This document shows positions 11,294-22,236 of a stretch of DNA of 64,000 nucleotides, one piece after another (the first letter of the stretch is position 1; the number at the start of each line of letters is the position of its first letter). The stretch covers positions 65,982,290 through 66,046,289 of the forward strand of contig NC_065537.1 in NCBI RefSeq assembly GCF_932294415.1. Reading direction: 5' to 3'. Below the pieces are notes generated by a model. The model had not been told where the DNA came from and ran no database searches. It saw only the letters and a program-made list of their open reading frames with translations. The translations under genes were made by a program, and so were the position numbers. The DNA comes from Quercus robur (Eukaryota > Streptophyta > Magnoliopsida > Fagales > Fagaceae).

Positions 11294-12532
11294 TTAGAAA
11301 AGCTTGCTTGCAAATTCATCAATTGAAGTTCCCTCTCTTTGGGAATAAGCAGATTTTCGTGCAAGTTCTTTTAGCTGTGACAAGCTTCTCCCAAACTTCA
11401 AAGCCACCTTCATCTCAAACAATTCCCCATTCTCTCTTTTTTCCAAATCTTTTTCTTCAAGTGTGCCTTCAATTGATTCTTCCAATAGGCGAAAGAAGCC
11501 AGCGTTGTTTCTATACATCTCAAACACCATTCCAACTTGTGCACCATGCTCAAAAGCATTAACAGCACTTCCTAATGCCCCAGCAGCCACCGCTATTATC
11601 GCTGCCCATGATCCATTACCCACAAAAGTGGAACCGATGGCAGCAATGCCAGTGAGTAATGGGCCTGAGATAGCCAAAATCTTGTTGATCTTCAACACCA
11701 AGTTGCATAGCCTTGCATAGTCTTTAATGTCTTTTCTCTTCACCACTTCAATAATATCTCTCATTTCAACTTCCAGCTCCTCACTCCAACCATTCTTCGC
11801 CATCTTAAGAAATTTACCTTCTTGTGCTTTGGTTTTGTTCTGTGATTGTTTTGACGGCCACCAGACAGCAGGTTCAAACTTTGAAGGAAACTTTTCGAGC
11901 ATTGCTCCTAGCAAGGGAAGTGGGAAGGCTTTATCAAGAGCCAAGACCTTTTCCATCACAATTTTCACATCCTCTTGAGTTGGAGTGCCAAGAGTGAGGA
12001 TAGTTTCGATTTGGCTTTGGAGTTGCTTGAACAATCTTGTAGCATTACGTTGTTCCTCAGCGAGTTGTGAGGGCTGAATTTTGTTCATTATAAGCAACAA
12101 TCCTGTGGCTGCAGAGTACAATAGCGTGGACGATAATTTCAAAGCCAGTAGAGGCATTCCAGCGCCTCCAATTGCTCCAACACCAGTTAAGGTTGCAGCA
12201 GTAAGAGTTATCATGTTGATGGAGTTCAAAAGAAGGGTGTTCCAATTGTCACGTTGCTTTCCAATGTTATTGTGCATCTCTACCCTATCAGCTACAGCTT
12301 CTAAAAGAGCATAGAGTTGGGTATTTGCAATACTAGTGGAGTTGTATGATTCAACATCAATTGGGACTGTTTTTGTAAACCCAGCCCTTATGTTCAATTC
12401 CTCAACCACAGATCTTTTTGGCATTTTTGGAACTGACATAGGGACTCTTGGAAGTTTTGGGACAGGAACAGCAGCACGGATTTTGTTTGAAGAAGAAGAG
12501 AGTACGAGGGATGAAGCTTGTAGGGAAGCCAT
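11294..12532 (-). CDS. At4g22030-like protein, copy 2
   Basis: Intronless frame of 412 codons, the same length as copies 1 and 3. The start MASLQASS lies 86 bp below a TATAAATA box. It has the same architecture: a Ser/Lys-rich N-terminus, hydrophobic blocks at about residues 105-149 and 286-325, and a charged centre with PAVWWPS. By my count it differs from copy 3 at about 16 residues (~96% identity), so these two are the most recent pair; the flanking duplication supports this. Private changes include KRSVVEE near residue 39 (TRTVVEE in the others), Cys in ARLCNL near 276, and EHGAQ near 328 (EHGGQ in the others). The frame is intact and the gene looks functional. The biochemical role is unknown, and no F-box is recognisable despite the family name. 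Confidence 0.88.
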   Translation of the reverse strand: MASLQASSLVLSSSSNKIRAAVPVPKLPRVPMSVPKMPKRSVVEELNIRAGFTKTVPIDVESYNSTSIANTQLYALLEAVADRVEMHNNIGKQRDNWNTLLLNSINMITLTAATLTGVGAIGGAGMPLLALKLSSTLLYSAATGLLLIMNKIQPSQLAEEQRNATRLFKQLQSQIETILTLGTPTQEDVKIVMEKVLALDKAFPLPLLGAMLEKFPSKFEPAVWWPSKQSQNKTKAQEGKFLKMAKNGWSEELEVEMRDIIEVVKRKDIKDYARLCNLVLKINKILAISGPLLTGIAAIGSTFVGNGSWAAIIAVAAGALGSAVNAFEHGAQVGMVFEMYRNNAGFFRLLEESIEGTLEEKDLEKRENGELFEMKVALKFGRSLSQLKELARKSAYSQREGTSIDEFASKLF

Positions 12533-12617
12533 TTGATTGAGGTGGTCTCTTTGGTTATTTTCTTTTTCTTTGGAGGATGAGAGGTTGAGAATGGAGGTAG
12601 ATAGGCATGTGGAGTCT

Positions 12618-12625
12618 TATTTATA
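12618..12625 (-). promoter_or_regulatory. TATA box of copy 2
   Basis: TATAAATA on the minus strand, 86 bp upstream of the start codon, in a block conserved in all three promoters. Confidence 0.7.
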
Positions 12626-13096
12626 CCAACGAAATATAACTGATAAGAAGGGGTCAGATGTGGAAAATATTGACTGGCAACTGGCTTGACTTAGCCCAAT
12701 TGGCTGACCCATTCCCTCTTCATAATTTTCAAATTCAAAGTTTGCTCTCTTTGCTTGGGTCTCTCATACTACCCAGTAAAAGCCTATTACTTCAAACCTG
12801 GTTGCCATTTGACCAATGCTGCCTGGTCAATTTCTACAAGTTAAAAGAACAAAAATGCCACTAGAACTACTATTAACCTTCAGACCAGGCATGCACTCTT
12901 GTAAATTGTAGTATTTACTGTGAATCTGATGGAGAAAGAAATGGTGAGGGTTAATAAAATACAAAATTTTATTGATAAAGAAGAAATATAAAATAAGGGA
13001 TATGATAGAATTTAAGTGATTACTCACTATTAACACTTGATGTGTTGGTCAAAAGTCTTGTAATTTAATGGACACTTTTGGTATTTTCGAATACCC

Positions 13097-13312
13097 TTTT
13101 TGCAGAGAAATTATAGAGTCTTCTGGTAGATTACGTCATTTGTCCACCATTCCACTAAAAAACTTTCACTTGTTTAAAATTGCTGAGTCAGTAATTAATT
13201 TATGTTTAAAAAAAATTTCTAACAAACAATTTTAAACAAGTGGAAGTTTTTTAGTCGAGTGGTAAACCACATCACTTGCCTACCATGTGGATCTTATAAT
13301 TTCTCCTTTTTG
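13097..13312. mobile_element. Foldback MITE (duplication copy A)
   Basis: The left half (tttgcagagaaattatag ... ccactaaaaaacttt) and the reverse of the right half (ttggagaaattataagat-like ... actaaaaaacttcc) pair along nearly their whole length, with cacttgtttaaaatt as the strongest core near the centre. It is also present at 24823-25038, so it was inserted before the segmental duplication. It has no coding capacity. Confidence 0.65.
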
Positions 13313-14010
13313 CTGCCATTAGAATTTATTTTATGTCATCTTAATTCTAAAGGAAAAATAGTAATTTCATATGGGTGAAAATTCCATAATTTTTAAATTC
13401 ACATCATATATATGTGGTTATCATTCGCAATTAAGGGTAAATTGATCTTTTTACTTTTCGTATGCAAAATGTTGCTTTGACCAAGGTTGTATGAGGGCTT
13501 AATTTTGTTTTCCATAAAGATTCTTGCCATAGACATGCATTCACAAGATCATTCTAAGCTTATTAATTCCTAAAGGATTAATTTAAAATTAATACAAAGA
13601 TCAATTCATATATTGGTTGAGCTTCTTCTTTATGATGGACATTTAAATACCAGATGATGATTCCAAGTGGATAATGCATAATTTCTTTAATTATTTCACA
13701 TACCTTCTTCTTCTTTTTTTACTTTTTTTTTTTTTTAATCTTGTTGGATAATTTATGTATCTTCATTAACTGAAGAAAATTTTAATTGTGAAAGAACATA
13801 AAGAGCCTATAAAAGCTTAAAGACTTAAATTATACTAAAAGCTTAAAGACATAAATGATACAAATTCATACTAAAATATTTATCTCTTTACTTGCTCTAA
13901 ATATTTAAACAAAGTAATACGTAAATGGTAATAAATAATAGTAATTATTGAAATTTTCATTTTTTGAAGCTTCAAAAAAAAGTAAGTATTTACTTTGCAA
14001 TAGTAATTTG
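13313..14010. other. AT-rich flank within duplication copy A, no gene seen
   Basis: Matches 25039-25737 in copy B. No coding sequence or recognisable element. Confidence 0.6.
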
Positions 14011-14029
14011 CACTACAAGAAAATTGGGC

Positions 14030-14450
14030 TATTGCGGCGTGCCAAAACTGCTGTTAAAGCCCAAAAAAACGCCACTAAAGGTGCATTTGACCTATAGCAG
14101 CGGGCCGTCCCGTCAGTGTTGCAATGCTGCTATAGGTCAGTTGCGGCGGTCGCAAAAAGCGCCGTCACAGATGTACCTTGTAGCGGCGGGTGAAGGTTTA
14201 TTGCGGCGGGCATAAAACCGCCGCCATAAGTGTTCAGAATTCGTGGCATTGACTTTTAGCAGCGGGCAAACGGTGCCGCTATAGGCAATTAATCAAAACA
14301 AACTAATTGCACTTGCAGCGGCGGGTATAAACGCCGCTATATGTTTCAATCTTTAGCGGCGGGCAATAAAGCGCCGCTATAGGGTATCATTTAAAACATA
14401 AAATGTGCACCGTTAGCGGCGGTTTTTGCCCGCCGCTATAGGTCCTTTTT
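14030..14450. repeat. Left subterminal motif array of the CACTA element
   Basis: About nine copies of ttagcggcgggc-like words, many paired with cgccgctatag in the opposite direction. The stretch is strikingly GC-rich against its AT-rich surroundings. Such arrays are the usual transposase-binding regions of CACTA elements. Confidence 0.8.
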
Positions 14451-14667
14451 TTCTTTTCCCTTTTCTGGTGGGTTTTAAAACCACATTTCTATTACAAATA
14501 ATCCTGTAATAATTTCAACCCCACTAAGACAATACCACAAATTTAACCAGATAACACAACAATTGTCTCAAAACTAACATTATATTAACATAGAAATATA
14601 TTATCAAATACATAACAATGTCTATTTATCATAAAATTAACAAAAGAAAAGATGTGGTCATTTGTAC

Positions 14668-15445
14668 ACAGAAGAAGTGCCATCACACATTGCATGATAC
14701 AAGGAGTGCCTTCAATCCACAAGCTAGGCAGATTCAATAAAATCATAATTTAAAAAAAGTTCCTCATTTTATTCCTTAAGCATTCTTATGGACATCCACA
14801 CAACCAAGAGTAATATTTTGATAAATATCATTAAGCAACCAACACATATTTAAGTTGGCACTCAATGCTTGTTATAAAACCACATTAACAACTATGTTGA
14901 ACTTAGGATACCTCATCAACAAGGCACAACAATTCTTGCAGCAAATTAATATTCACATTAAATTGAAGAAACCATTGATTCTAAACTCACATTTTGCATA
15001 TAGGCAGTCCATTATTCCCTTCTCCAAGTCCAGCTACACAACAACGAAAGAAATTGCATAAGTTAGGACTATAATGCAAAGTTACCAAGTCAAAATACAT
15101 AAAGTTATTATTTTTATCCATGCTTCCAGAACATATCCTTCAATGCATTAATGGGGAAGAGAACAAGCTCTAGAATTGAATAAGGATTTCTATCTCATTC
15201 TTAGATTTTTTTTTTCCTTCTCAATTGGTAATTACACACATTCAGTAAGTCATGAACAATAAAAATTTCTCTCAAACTATGCATTTTTATGAACCAAACC
15301 CATTTAAAATAAAATGGAATAAAACTACTAATCACTCACTTTATTCTGGATAGAGAAATTGATGAAGTTGGTATCTACCAAAACCCGATAAGACGGTCCC
15401 AACGAGGTGTTGTAATTGAAGAAAAGTGCCAATGAAACCTTCGGC
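14668..15445 (-). pseudogene. FCF1: Captured fragment of FCF1/Utp24-type rRNA-processing gene (three exons)
   Basis: Three minus-strand blocks match the PIN-domain nuclease FCF1 (Utp24), a small-subunit processome protein that cuts pre-rRNA in the nucleolus. Exon a, 15340-15445, reads PKVSLALFFNYNTSLGPSY then RVLVDTNFINFSIQNK. It starts after an AG acceptor and ends at a GTGAGT donor. Exon b, 14991-15033, reads LDLEKGIMDCLYAK between an AG acceptor and GTGAGT. Exon c, about 14668-14709, reads TPCI..CVMA.L before it decays. The introns between them are retained, so the capture was of genomic DNA, not cDNA. The PIN active-site Asp in LVDTN is present. The start of the gene and everything after exon c are absent, so no working enzyme can be made. 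In exon a the frame itself is undamaged. Confidence 0.88.
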
Positions 15446-15911
15446 CTATATCGCACAAAATTAAACACATTACAACACAATATAAACCCTTACAAATCCC
15501 AAAGCTCCTATACCCAAAATTTAACACCAAAAATCTATATATATATATATATATAGGCTTTCATAAATACTAAAAAAATTCAAAGGAAAACTAGATAAAT
15601 AACAATGATAAACAACACAATAAGGCTTACACATTTCTGCCAAATCAGCATTAATATTGTTGATTCCTTATATAAAATAAAAATCTTTACTAGAAAATAA
15701 TTTTAGAGAAAGAATAGTGCTTGAAATTTTCTTAACAAATTGACATAAAAAATTAGTAAAGATATCTTAGAGTGAAGGACCTACGCACTAATCTTTAGTA
15801 TCTGCCTTAAGGGATTAAAGTCATAGTGGATGAACAAAAGTATGTCATATCAGTCAAGAGAAACTGACTTTTAATTAAATTTTATTGCATGGGAAGAAAA
15901 AATGAACTTAC

Positions 15912-16112
15912 AATGATCTCTGCAATAACTCGTGGCTGTCTTAATGGCTTTAGGATGAAAGCCTGAACCCTTGTAACTACAACTACAAGGCATATCTGCA
16001 AAATGGCAAGAGGCAGTGAAAATTGAAGAGGATCATCTCCCTGAAATATGCCATTTGAGGTAGGTTTCATTGGGGATGGACATGTCAGTCCAGCTGTAGC
16101 GTTGGAAACCAT
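15912..16112 (-). pseudogene. Captured first exon of a CHX-type cation/H+ antiporter gene
   Basis: The minus-strand frame starts MVSNATAGLTCPSPMKPTSN and continues GIFQGDDPLQFSLPLAILQI, then a hydrophobic run and RQPRVIAEII. This is the N-terminus of the plant CHX15-20 group of monovalent-cation/proton exchangers of endomembranes, including the first membrane helix. The exon ends at a consensus GTAAGT donor (15911 downward) at the AEI position, just before the usual GG.LLGPS. Nothing else of the ~800-residue transporter is present. The start codon and splice donor are intact, so a minus-strand transcript could begin with CHX residues and splice onward into the FCF1 fragment. Confidence 0.88.
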
Positions 16113-16380
16113 TTTGCTTTAACAGAGTCTACAAAAGTTAGTTTACTTCAAAGCCTGCAAAGAGAGACATCTTATCAGACTCAAAATCTAAAACATTAGA
16201 CATTAGTTTGCATGGTATTCCTTGTTTACCACCAAAAGAATCCACTAGCATTCTCTAGATCATACCAAACAACTTTGAACCTACAAATCTCTCTCTCACA
16301 CACACACGCGAACACATGGTGGAGACCCACCTTCCATCTCTAATGATAATTATATTCTCTAAAGATGATATCCATAAGTC
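16113..16380 (-). other. Likely upstream/5' flank captured with the CHX exon
   Basis: Directly upstream of the CHX start on the minus strand, with no coding sequence. A (CA)n run lies at about 16295-16306. I infer it is CHX 5' flank but have no direct match to show. Confidence 0.35.
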
Positions 16381-17100
16381 TAATAAATAAATAAATAAAC
16401 CAGGAAAAGAAGTCCAAAAATCTACTGCTTCTATTAAGGCTATCATCACAAAAATTTACCTGATAAAATTGACCCAGTTAAGTTAATGTTCCACTAAATT
16501 CAATAACCAATCTATGCATAGATTTTAATGTCCCACTTTTGAGTTTGACATCAATCAAACACAAACTCATTTATAAATTTTGATCACAAAAAATAAATAA
16601 TAAACCAGGAAAAGAAGTCCAAACAAACTACTGCTTCTATATGGCATTTATCACACCACTTTTAACTGATAAAATTGCCCCACTTAAGTAAATGGTCCAC
16701 TAATTCAATAACCAATCTCTTTTTTTTTTTTTTTTTTTTTGAGAATGCAATAACCAATCTCTGCAGAACATGGTTCATACATTTTCATTTAATAATCTCT
16801 AAACAAAACCAGTCCCTAGAAATATCTAGATTAAAATATGCAATTTTCTTTTTCTTGACTTCAAACAAACTGAAACTCAATAATAAGTTTTGATCATAAA
16901 TAAATAAACCAGGAAAAGAAGTCCAAAAATCTACTGCTTCTATTAAGGCTTTCACACACAATTTTTACCTGATAAAATTGACCCACTTAATTAATGTTCC
17001 ACTAAATTCAATAACCAATCTTTGCATAAATTTTCATTTAATAAATCTCTAAACAAAACCAGTCCCTAGAAATATGCATATGCATGTGTGTTTTCCTTAC
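16380..17100. repeat. Three diverged direct repeats inside the CACTA element
   Basis: A block beginning aaccaggaaaagaagtccaaa recurs at about 16397, 16604 and 16908. Each is followed by ctactgcttctat, a tgataaaattg word and ttccactaaattcaataacc. The spacing is ~207 and ~304 bp. It lies upstream of the CHX exon and is not coding. Confidence 0.75.
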
Positions 17101-18404
17101 TGTGCACAAAACACAGTACTCAATATCTATATATCTAATAATGAAACAAACTCAACCCATCAAAGCATTAGATTTCTAGACAACAAAAAAACAGACCCCA
17201 ACTGATGAATGGAGTATAATGGTTACCTGGCTATGGCCAGAACTCGCTGACACAAAGGATCAGATTCGAACCAGCGCTTTTAAGTTGAGCGGAGCAGAGG
17301 TATTTGAAGAGCCAAAAGTTTTGCTTTTGTATTTTGTGTTCTGTGAAGTCAGAGAACATAAAAGTAGTAATGTGAGTTAAGGCTTCGGTGGCATTTTTAT
17401 AACTTATATACAGAGTAAACGCTGCGAGAAATAAGGAAGAAGAGTTCTTATAGCATGAACTTTGTCAACTCCTTCATTGGTTTATGCGTGTACAAATATA
17501 TCCTAGGCCCCACCAACACATCTTAGAGTCAAACTCGGACACAGCACAAATGGCTCATGCTCTGTCATACATGTTGCAACTAGTGACTTAAGCAATGGTT
17601 ATATTGTGTTTAAATAAAATAAATAAAACTCTATAATCAAAATATCAACTAGTATTGCCTTCAAAAAAAAAATATCAACTAGTATCTTTTTTATTATTAT
17701 TAAGACAGATTTATTTCAATTAGAATTCTATTACTTAAGTTTTAACAAAATTTAAAAAACCAACTCCAAATAAAGCTTTATGACCAAACATTTCAAATAT
17801 TATTATTACAATAAATAAAATTTACATCTAACCTATTGTGTTTGTGTCAACTGTCAAGTGGCTCAACCTATTATATATTACACGTTGGGAAATTAATTTG
17901 TTTTTGACTTTTTGGAATGTATTTCATTCATTATTATAAGAAAGTTAATTTATTGGGCGAAACTATATTAAAATTTCAAGTGAATAGCTACTAGTCTAAG
18001 GATCTTCCCAATAGTCTCTTCCTTTGGGAATCCTGTGACTAAATCTCCATTACAATTTTTACTTATCTAATGGGCTATATTGGCTTAATGCTAAACCATA
18101 TCTAATTTTCCATATTCCCATTTTATTGTGCTATCTCTAATTAGCCACAAAGCCAACATGTTCCCCAAAACATTATGGTACTTTACACAAACAGATCATG
18201 TTCATGACATTAAATGACTAAAACTAAACTACCCTTGTGATAAAACTGAAAAGTCATGAGTCTCATACCTCTACGCCAATATGGGACTTTACAAACCGGA
18301 CAAGTGGAGCCCGATTTCATCAATTTCGAAATGCACAAACTGAAAACAATCAGAAAAAAAAAATAGCTTTAATTATTTTAACCAAATAAATATATTGAAC
18401 CCAT
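17101..18404. other. CACTA interior, no gene recognised
   Basis: AT-rich sequence. A slightly GC-richer patch at about 17225-17310 could be an exon or untranslated leader of a captured gene, but I could not match it to a family. Confidence 0.4.
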
Positions 18405-18790
18405 TTGAATTGTACCAGAAATATTGAACTCACTTGCGAAGCCACTGGCAGCCCAACAATCAAAGACCCGATTCGGTTGGCTCCTTGGGTTGTGCTCGAT
18501 TCAGCTACGCTCAAAGATGCAGAGGCTGAGACTGAGGAGCAAATGACGAGGTTTGGGCGGCAAGGCGAAGAGAATGGAGCTCGACACCGTCCTCACTCCT
18601 TACGGCATCTTCACAGCGGCGAGGCGAGTCCTCACAGGTCCTCACGGCGGCGAGGCGATGGTCAGAGTGAACCATGGCGGCGAGGCGAGCTTCTTAACGG
18701 CGGCGATGGAGCACAACAGAGAACGGTGGAGAGAGAGAGAGAGAAAATGAAAAGGACTAGGGGAAATGGGAAATAGGGAGGGGCGGCTGA
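18405..18790 (-). promoter_or_regulatory. GC-rich, CT-repeat region; possible 5' end of a minus-strand transcript
   Basis: Read on the minus strand it starts with a ttttctctctctctctc tract, followed by gccgccgt-rich sequence. This resembles a plant 5' leader placed upstream of, and in line with, the CHX and FCF1 fragments. The plus-strand frame of 123 codons here is Arg/Glu/Gly-rich low-complexity sequence and is not convincing as a protein. The promoter role is inference only. Confidence 0.35.
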
Positions 18791-19646
18791 ATGAGAAACG
18801 TGTAGGGCTTTATGTTTTGTTTTAAATAGAATCAAAACGACGTAGTTTTGATAATAATAACTTAAAAATAGAAAAAAAAAAAAAAAAAAAAAAAAAGCTG
18901 TTGTGGAGGTTACAACCTTGGACAGGACCCTGAAAATCTACATGGCACGTGTAATATTTATAAATAGTAATATTAATATTTATATTTAATATAAATAGTA
19001 ATATTATATATTTTATAGTAATATTAGTCAGCTTTGGGGGGAAAAAAGCTATAAGTGAAACATGTTAGGAGGGAAACAAATTTTTGGAAAATTTCGGGTG
19101 GGAAAAATAAAAGAAAATAGATTTATTTTGAGGAAAAAAATAAAAATAAAAGAAGACAATGTTTAATTAATTACCATTTTTTACTAGGAATTACCATTTT
19201 GTTATGCATTTTGTAATTGTACATGAATCAAACACATCTATATAAGTGAGTTAATGAGTGCAAAATATTAAGAATCTAATATTAATGAGTTATGAAATAA
19301 AATTTCAAAACAGAAAACAATCACATATACTCAATAAAATTTACCACACAACTTTCTCAAAAAAAAAAATATACCACATAACAAAAGTTATCACACGTTC
19401 TTTCTTATTAAAAATTTTTAAAAAAATGATCATAGCTATTATTAAATTTATGTAAGAATTTTAATATGTGACTAACTATGTTTACTTTTTTCAAAAAATA
19501 ATATGACTAATTTGATGGTCAGATTGAGAGAACATAACCATACAAGTACACAGCACATGTCAATCACGCATTATACTTAGATTTGAAATCTAACCGTTGG
19601 ATTTGAAGAGTGTAATGAAAGGTTAATTCTGGTCAACAATGGTAAC

Positions 19647-21590
19647 AATCAAACGGTAGATTTGTCAAAATTCACATCGAATTAAGAAATATAGAGTTGA
19701 ATTCAAGTTACACTTGATGTAACCCTAAAAAATGTTACACCAACCAATAACTTATTGTTGAATTCATATTTTGAAAATACAACCGTTGGATCACATTTTC
19801 TATATGTTTTTAACGTGCATGCCAATTTTCATGCCAATCGGATGTAATTTACCGTTTGATCTTTAAACTCATCTTTTATGTGTTATTTTAAACTACAAAA
19901 ATTTGAATTTAAACAATTGATTGATGAAATGACTATTAATCTTTAATCACCTTGAAATTTTGTATGCTTGAAAAATATATGAAGATAATGTAATCTAACG
20001 CTAGATTTGTCAAAGTTCACATCGAATTAAGAAATATAGGGTTGGGTTCAAGTTACACTTGATGTAACTCTAAAAAATGTTACACTAATCCATAACTTAT
20101 TGTTGAATTCATATTTTGAAAATCCAACCGTTGGATCACATTTTTTATATGTTCTTAACGTGCAGGCCAATTTTCACACTAATCGGACGTAATTTACCAT
20201 TTGATCTTTAAAATCATCTTTTATGCGTTATTTTAAACTACGAAAACTTGAATTTAAACAATGTTTAATGACATGGCTATTAATCTTTGATCACCTTGAA
20301 ATTTTTTAAGCATGAAAAATATATGAAGATAATATAATCTATCGGTAGATTTGTCAAAATTCACATCGAATTAAGAAATGTGGGGTTGGGTTTAAGTTAC
20401 ACTTGATGTAACTCTAAAAAATGTTACACTAACCAATAACTTATTGTTGAATTCATATTTTGAGAATCCAACCGTTGGATCACATTTTCTATATGTTCTT
20501 AACATGCATGCCAATTTTCATGCCAATCAGATGTAATTTACCATTTGATCTTTAAACTCATCTTTTATGTGTTATTTTAAACTACAAAAATTTGAATTTA
20601 AACAATTGATTGATGACATGACTATTAATCTTTAATCACTTTGAAATTTTGTATGCTTGAGAAATATATGAAGATAATGTAATCTAACGGTAGATTTGTC
20701 AAAATTCACATCGAATTAAGAAATATAGGGTTGGGTTCAAGTTACACTTGATGTAACTCTAAAAAATATTACACTAATCCATAACTTATTGTTGAATTCA
20801 TATTTTAAAAATCCAACCGTTGGATCACATTTTTTATATGTTCTTAACGTGCATGCCAATTTTCATGCTAATCAGATATAATTTACCATTTGATCTTTAA
20901 ACTCATCTTCTATGCGTTATTTTAAACTACAAAAACTTTAATTTAAACAATTGATTGATGACATGACTATTAATTTTTGATCACCTTAAAATTTTGTAAA
21001 CATGAAAAATATGTGAAGATAATGTAATCTAACGGTAAATTTGTCAAAATTCACATCGAATTAAGAAATGTGGGGTTGGGTTTAAGTTACACTTGATGTA
21101 ACTCTAAAAAATGTTACACCAACCAATAACTTATTGTTGAATTCATATTTTGAAAATCCAACCGTTGGATCATATTTTCTATTTGTTTTTAACATGCATG
21201 CCGATTTTCATGCCAATCAGGTGTAATTTACCATTTGATCTTTTAACTCATCTTTTATGCGTTATTTTAAATTACAAAAACTTGAATTTAAATAATTGAT
21301 TGATGACATGACTATTAATCTTTGATCACCTTGGAATTTTGTATGCATGAAAAATATATGAAGATAATGTAATCTAACAGTAAATTTGTCAAAATTCACA
21401 TCGAATTAAGAAATATATCGTTGGGTTCTAGTTACACTTGATGTAATTCTAAAAAATGTTACACCAACCAATAACTTATTTTTGAATTTAAATTTTGAAA
21501 ATCTAACCGTTGGATCACATTTTCTATATGTTCTTAACATGCATGCCAATTTTCATGCCAATCGGGTGTAATTTACTATTTGATCTTTAA
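19647..21590. repeat. Tandem array, unit about 345 bp, about 5.6 copies
   Basis: The word tagatttgtcaaaattcaca recurs at about 19655, 20002, 20344, 20690, 21034 and 21380 (spacing 342-347 bp). Each unit also holds caagttacacttgatgtaac, aatgttacac, ccaaccgttggatcaca and gcatgccaattttcatgcc in the same order. Units differ by roughly 5-10%. The unit is the same family as the single foldback element at 48316-48716, in reverse. No unit is coding. Confidence 0.9.
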
Positions 21591-21599
21591 ATGGGAAGA

Positions 21600-22027
21600 C
21601 GAAAAAATAGTGGAAAATTTAAATGTCTATTGCGGCGGTCCAACCCGCCGCAAAAAGGAGTACATATTGCACCCGCCACTATATCTAAGCTTAATGCCGC
21701 TAAAACAGGTCTATTACGGTAGCTCATTGGCCTGCCGCTGTAGTACGCCGCAAAATACTTGAGCTATTGACCCGCCGCTATATCTAAGCTAAATGCTGCT
21801 AAAACAGGTCTATTGTAGCGGGTCATTGGCCCGCTGCTGTAGTACGCCGCAAAATACTGGAGCTATTGCGGCGGTCTATATGCCCACCGCAATAGATCTC
21901 ATGTACGGCGGCATATAGACCGCCGCAATAGATCTCATGTACGGCGGCGGGCCAAAAATGCGCCGCGATAGGTGACCTATAGCAGCGGTTTTTGCACCCG
22001 CCGCAAATGCTCAGTTTTCTTGTAGTG
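21600..22027. repeat. Right subterminal motif array of the CACTA element
   Basis: Copies of gcggcggtctat, cccgccgctatatctaagc and related words in both directions, including a direct repeat of about 100 bp (around 21660-21760 and 21765-21865). Ends with ttttcttgtagtg. Confidence 0.8.
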
Positions 22028-22236
22028 AATTGGTCATATTATTTGATCAATTCTAACTTCTTGATTTGAAATGTTCTTGTTTTGAAGTGCGTCTAATAAA
22101 ATATAAATAAATTTAAGGGAAAAAACCTTTGTATAACAAATTGAAAAGGGATCCAAAAGTTCACCCTAGCATAAGAAATTGACCCATGGACCATGGTGAG
22201 AACTACGACTCAAAGTGGACTAGAATTTGGTTAAGG

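Larger units (their letters stand above)
14011..22027 (-). mobile_element. Non-autonomous CACTA (En/Spm-like) transposon carrying host exons (8017 bp)
   Basis: It begins CACTACAAGAAAAttg and ends ttttcttgtagtg, so the termini are 13-bp CACTACAAGAAAA inverted repeats, diagnostic of CACTA. Both subterminal regions hold many copies of a gcggcggg/cccgccgc motif in both orientations, as CACTA transposase-binding regions do. No TNPD- or TNPA-like frame is visible, so it needs a transposase in trans. The body holds fragments of at least two host genes (FCF1 and CHX), all sense on the minus strand. It also holds a CT-rich, possibly 5'-untranslated region near 18.5-18.8 kb on the same strand and a ~345-bp tandem array. 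The target site is intact in the sister copy at 25737/25738. The flanking duplication is short and imperfect (left taatttg, right aattgg). Confidence 0.9.
11137..22236. repeat. Tandem segmental duplication, copy A (split by CACTA)
   Basis: 11137-14010 plus 22028-22236 match 22892-25941 almost base for base. The shared segment covers the 3' flank, the At4g22030-like gene, its promoter, a foldback MITE and about 1.3 kb further upstream. Without the transposon, copy A is about 3.08 kb and copy B about 3.05 kb. The two copies are separated by about 655 bp. Similarity stops abruptly at 22236 and 25941. Confidence 0.88.

Noticed and set aside
18405-18776. 123-codon plus-strand frame
   Set aside because: Arg/Glu/Gly-rich, overlaps a GA repeat and gcggcg words. 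More likely a leader or promoter region on the other strand.
19647-21590. Regular repeats considered as a CRISPR-like array
   Set aside because: Units are ~345 bp without short identical repeats and unique spacers, in a plant nuclear context.
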